A DNA stretch of 64,000 bases from Pseudooceanicola nanhaiensis (lineage in GTDB: Bacteria > Pseudomonadota > Alphaproteobacteria > Rhodobacterales > Rhodobacteraceae). This document shows, piece by piece, positions 62,562-64,000 of the stretch. Within the stretch, counting starts at the first letter, position 1, and each line of letters starts with the position of its first letter. The notes beneath the pieces are model-generated. The model did not search any database. It was given only the letters and a program-made list of their open reading frames with translations, and was not told where the DNA came from. Position numbers and translations under genes: made by a program. Location: positions 186,001 through 250,000 of the forward strand of contig NZ_JAIUZP010000007.1 in assembly GCF_020171315.1 (NCBI RefSeq), written 5' to 3'.

Positions 62562-62786
62562 CTCATGATCCCCTGATATCCTCCGGCGGCACCGGCATGC
62601 GTTGCGAGTGATCGCAGGTGGATCTTTCTGTCGGCTTAAGTGCCAAGAGGCCGGCCCCGGCGGGCGCGGAATTTGTACTTAGAATTTTTCCGATCCCTGG
62701 CGGCCGCGCCGCGGGCGGGAAAAAAGCGCGGTTCGCGGGCATTCGGTCGAGACATCGGGCAAGGGATTTGTTAGGCGGTTCCCGCT

Positions 62787-62863
62787 GGCCCCGTGGCTCA
62801 ACTGGATAGAGCAGCCCCCTCCTAAGGGGCAGGTTACAGGTTCGAATCCTGTCGGGGTCACCA
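62787..62863 (+). tRNA. tRNA-Arg (anticodon CCT)
   Basis: 77 nt including encoded CCA. The acceptor arms GGCCCCG and CGGGGTC pair over seven bases (one G-U), D arm GGCTCAACTGGATAGAGC, anticodon stem GCCCC/GGGGC around CTCCTAA giving anticodon CCT, T arm with GGTTCGAATCC. Reads AGG. Confidence 0.96.
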
Positions 62864-63015
62864 GCATCCCCTCTTCTCAAGCGTCCTTATCTCGCATCTT
62901 GGCCCTCTGGCCGGGGGCCGGGGCGCGGTGACGGTTGACAGCGGATGGACCGGGGCAGAGCCTCTGCCGAAGAGGCCGCGCCCATGACGGCGGCGGCAGG
63001 AAAGGCACCACGTCC

Positions 63016-63723
63016 ATGCTCATCCACGACGGCAAGGAACGCAGCACCGCGATCGACCTGCGGCTTGCGGTGACGCTTGCGACGGTCGCCGGGGGTGTGA
63101 ATGCGGCCGGGTTTCGCGCGATGGGCTACTTCTCCGCCAACATGACGGGGAACGTGTCGCTGCTGTCGGAGCATCTTGTGCTGGGCGAGTGGCGGGCGGT
63201 CCTCCTCGCGGCGGGGCTCGTCGCGGCCTTCATCCTTGGCGCGTTCCTCTCTGCCCTGCTGATCGAACGCGGGCTCAGGCGCGGGCTGCGCGGGGTCTAT
63301 GCCTATTCGATCATCCTCGAAGGGGGGCTTATCGCGACGCTGACGCTGGTGGATCTGGCCATGGCGGACCTGCAACGCAGCGCCGTGCTGCTGCTGGGGC
63401 TCAGCTGCGCGATGGGGGTGCAGAACGCTGCGACAACGCGGATTTCGAACGCGCAGGTCCGCACGACGCATCTGTCAGGGGTGACGACCGACCTGGGGAT
63501 CGAGCTGGCGATCCTGTGCGGCGGGGCGCGTCAGGACGCGACGCGGGGGGTGATCCTGTCCCGGTTCCGGCTGCATCTTGCGACGCTCCTCGCCTTTCTG
63601 GCGGGCGGGGCGGCGGGGGCTGCCTGCTATGGGCTGATCGGTCCGGGGGTTTACCTGCTGGCTGCGGCGATCCTGATCGGGATCGCCGTACCGGAGGCGC
63701 GCAGGGTGCATCGGCGCGCGTGA
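63016..63723 (+). CDS. DUF1275 (YoaK-like) membrane protein
   Basis: 235 residues, about six helices, inner membrane. Family landmarks: LATVAGGVNAAGFRAMGYFS, ANMTGNVSLLSEHLVLGEWR (the NMTGN motif), CAMGVQNAATTRISNAQVRT and THLSGVTTDLGIELA. AGGAAAGG precedes ATG 63016; residues from an earlier ATG (62935) would add a hydrophilic leader and are less likely. Function of the family is unknown. It is convergent with the dehydrogenase gene. Confidence 0.9.
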   Translation: MLIHDGKERSTAIDLRLAVTLATVAGGVNAAGFRAMGYFSANMTGNVSLLSEHLVLGEWRAVLLAAGLVAAFILGAFLSALLIERGLRRGLRGVYAYSIILEGGLIATLTLVDLAMADLQRSAVLLLGLSCAMGVQNAATTRISNAQVRTTHLSGVTTDLGIELAILCGGARQDATRGVILSRFRLHLATLLAFLAGGAAGAACYGLIGPGVYLLAAAILIGIAVPEARRVHRRA

Positions 63724-63740
63724 TGAGGGCGCGTGGTGAA

Positions 63741-63766
63741 GGCCCCGCCATGAGGCAGGCGGGGCC
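63741..63766. terminator. Terminator between convergent DUF1275 and dehydrogenase genes
   Basis: GGCCCCGCC (63741-63749) and GGCGGGGCC (63758-63766) around an eight-base loop; no clear T-run on either side. Confidence 0.55.
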
Positions 63767-63772
63767 GAGAGG

Positions 63773-64000
63773 TCAGTAACCGAGGCTCTTGTCCACCAGC
63801 CCCAGCGGGGTCTCACCCGCGAGGTAGCGGCGGATGTTCTGCGCCGTGGCCTCTGCCGCGGTGTCAGAGCGGGTGTTGCCCGCGATATGGGGCGTGAGGA
63901 CGACGCGCGGATGGCTCCACATCGGGTCCTCGGCGGGCAGGGGCTCGGGATCGGCCACATCGACGAAGGCCCCGCCCAGCTGGCCGCTGTCCAGCGCCGC
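63773..64000 (-). CDS. D-2-hydroxyacid dehydrogenase, glyoxylate/hydroxypyruvate reductase-like, 5'-truncated
   Basis: Only the C-terminal 75 residues are present; the rest lies beyond the right edge. Seen: LDSGQLGGAFVDVADPEPLP (end of the cofactor domain), HPRVVLTPHIAGNTRSDTAA (active-site His of the TPHIA motif) and the tail GLVDKSLGY, which fits GhrA-type reductases reducing glyoxylate or hydroxypyruvate with NADPH. The full substrate class cannot be settled from this part. Confidence 0.8.
   Translation of the reverse strand, partial: AALDSGQLGGAFVDVADPEPLPAEDPMWSHPRVVLTPHIAGNTRSDTAAEATAQNIRRYLAGETPLGLVDKSLGY

Noticed and set aside
62563-62880. Minus-strand frame antisense to the tRNA with GFEPVTCPLGGG-like sequence
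   Set aside because: Classic false protein produced by reading the complement of a tRNA; the cloverleaf on the plus strand is clear.

Overview
The window is GC-rich, tightly packed alphaproteobacterial chromosome, almost certainly from the Rhodobacteraceae (Roseobacter/Rhodobacter group). The evidence is the L-malyl-CoA lyase Mcl1 of the Rhodobacter type, a three-gene fbc/pet cytochrome bc1 operon, a CcrM-type GANTC methyltransferase, DciA, RsmB with a long N-terminal extension, and the general gene style. Both edges cut genes: pyruvate kinase on the left and a glyoxylate/hydroxypyruvate reductase-like gene on the right. I see no prophage, insertion sequence, CRISPR array, rRNA or replication origin. 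The only RNA gene recognised is a tRNA-Arg(CCT).

Layout. 1-5 kb: pyk, an N-formylglutamate amidohydrolase-like gene, DUF1244, and a run of cell-wall genes (GH25 lipoprotein, MltB-type transglycosylase, small exported protein). 5-10 kb: a minus-strand D-amino-acid module (dat, dgcA, dgcN) divergent from mcl1. 10-16 kb: an Asp/Glu racemase-like gene, accA, petABC and an outer-membrane barrel protein. 16-25 kb: GST, PaiB-like protein and a four-gene moxR-DUF58-DUF4159-membrane operon. 25-34 kb: hyi-like gene, VOC protein with a WYL regulator, CDF exporter, rbfA, dapB, sdhAF4-like gene and rsmB. 34-39.5 kb: ureide (purine) catabolism, with uraH divergent from puuE/uraD-allE-allA-permease. 39.5-47 kb: CaiB-like gene, dsbA, dciA, mutY, alkB with an HNH-like partner, ccrM and rnhB. 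47-49.5 kb: small exported proteins and an unusual membrane protein with a winged-helix-like domain. 49.5-56.7 kb: a co-directional iron locus, from a siderophore ABC transporter to ExbB-ExbD-ExbD-TonB. 56.8-64 kb: orphan FAD subunit, YcaQ-type glycosylase with a LacI regulator, a chemoreceptor, the tRNA and a DUF1275 protein.

Themes. Several genes meet at glyoxylate and C3 metabolism: allA makes glyoxylate from ureides, mcl1 makes or uses glyoxylate, and hyi-like and ghrA-like genes act on hydroxypyruvate or glyoxylate. They are not in one operon, so this is only a metabolic link. Iron supply is the second theme, and a TGA-N9-TCA site sits upstream of exbB.

Non-coding signals that stand out are a dispersed pair of loop-less TTCGAA-centred palindromes, found in four places at gene 3' ends; a cluster of three GANTC sites directly upstream of ccrM; a MerR-type 19-bp-spacer promoter in front of the CDF exporter; inverted-repeat arrays upstream of the VOC/WYL pair and between two divergent genes near 47.7 kb; and a 78-nt inverted repeat at 39.6 kb. 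No single system is clearly new. The best leads are the palindrome family, the membrane winged-helix protein with its overlapping partner, the alkB/HNH pair and the D-amino-acid module.
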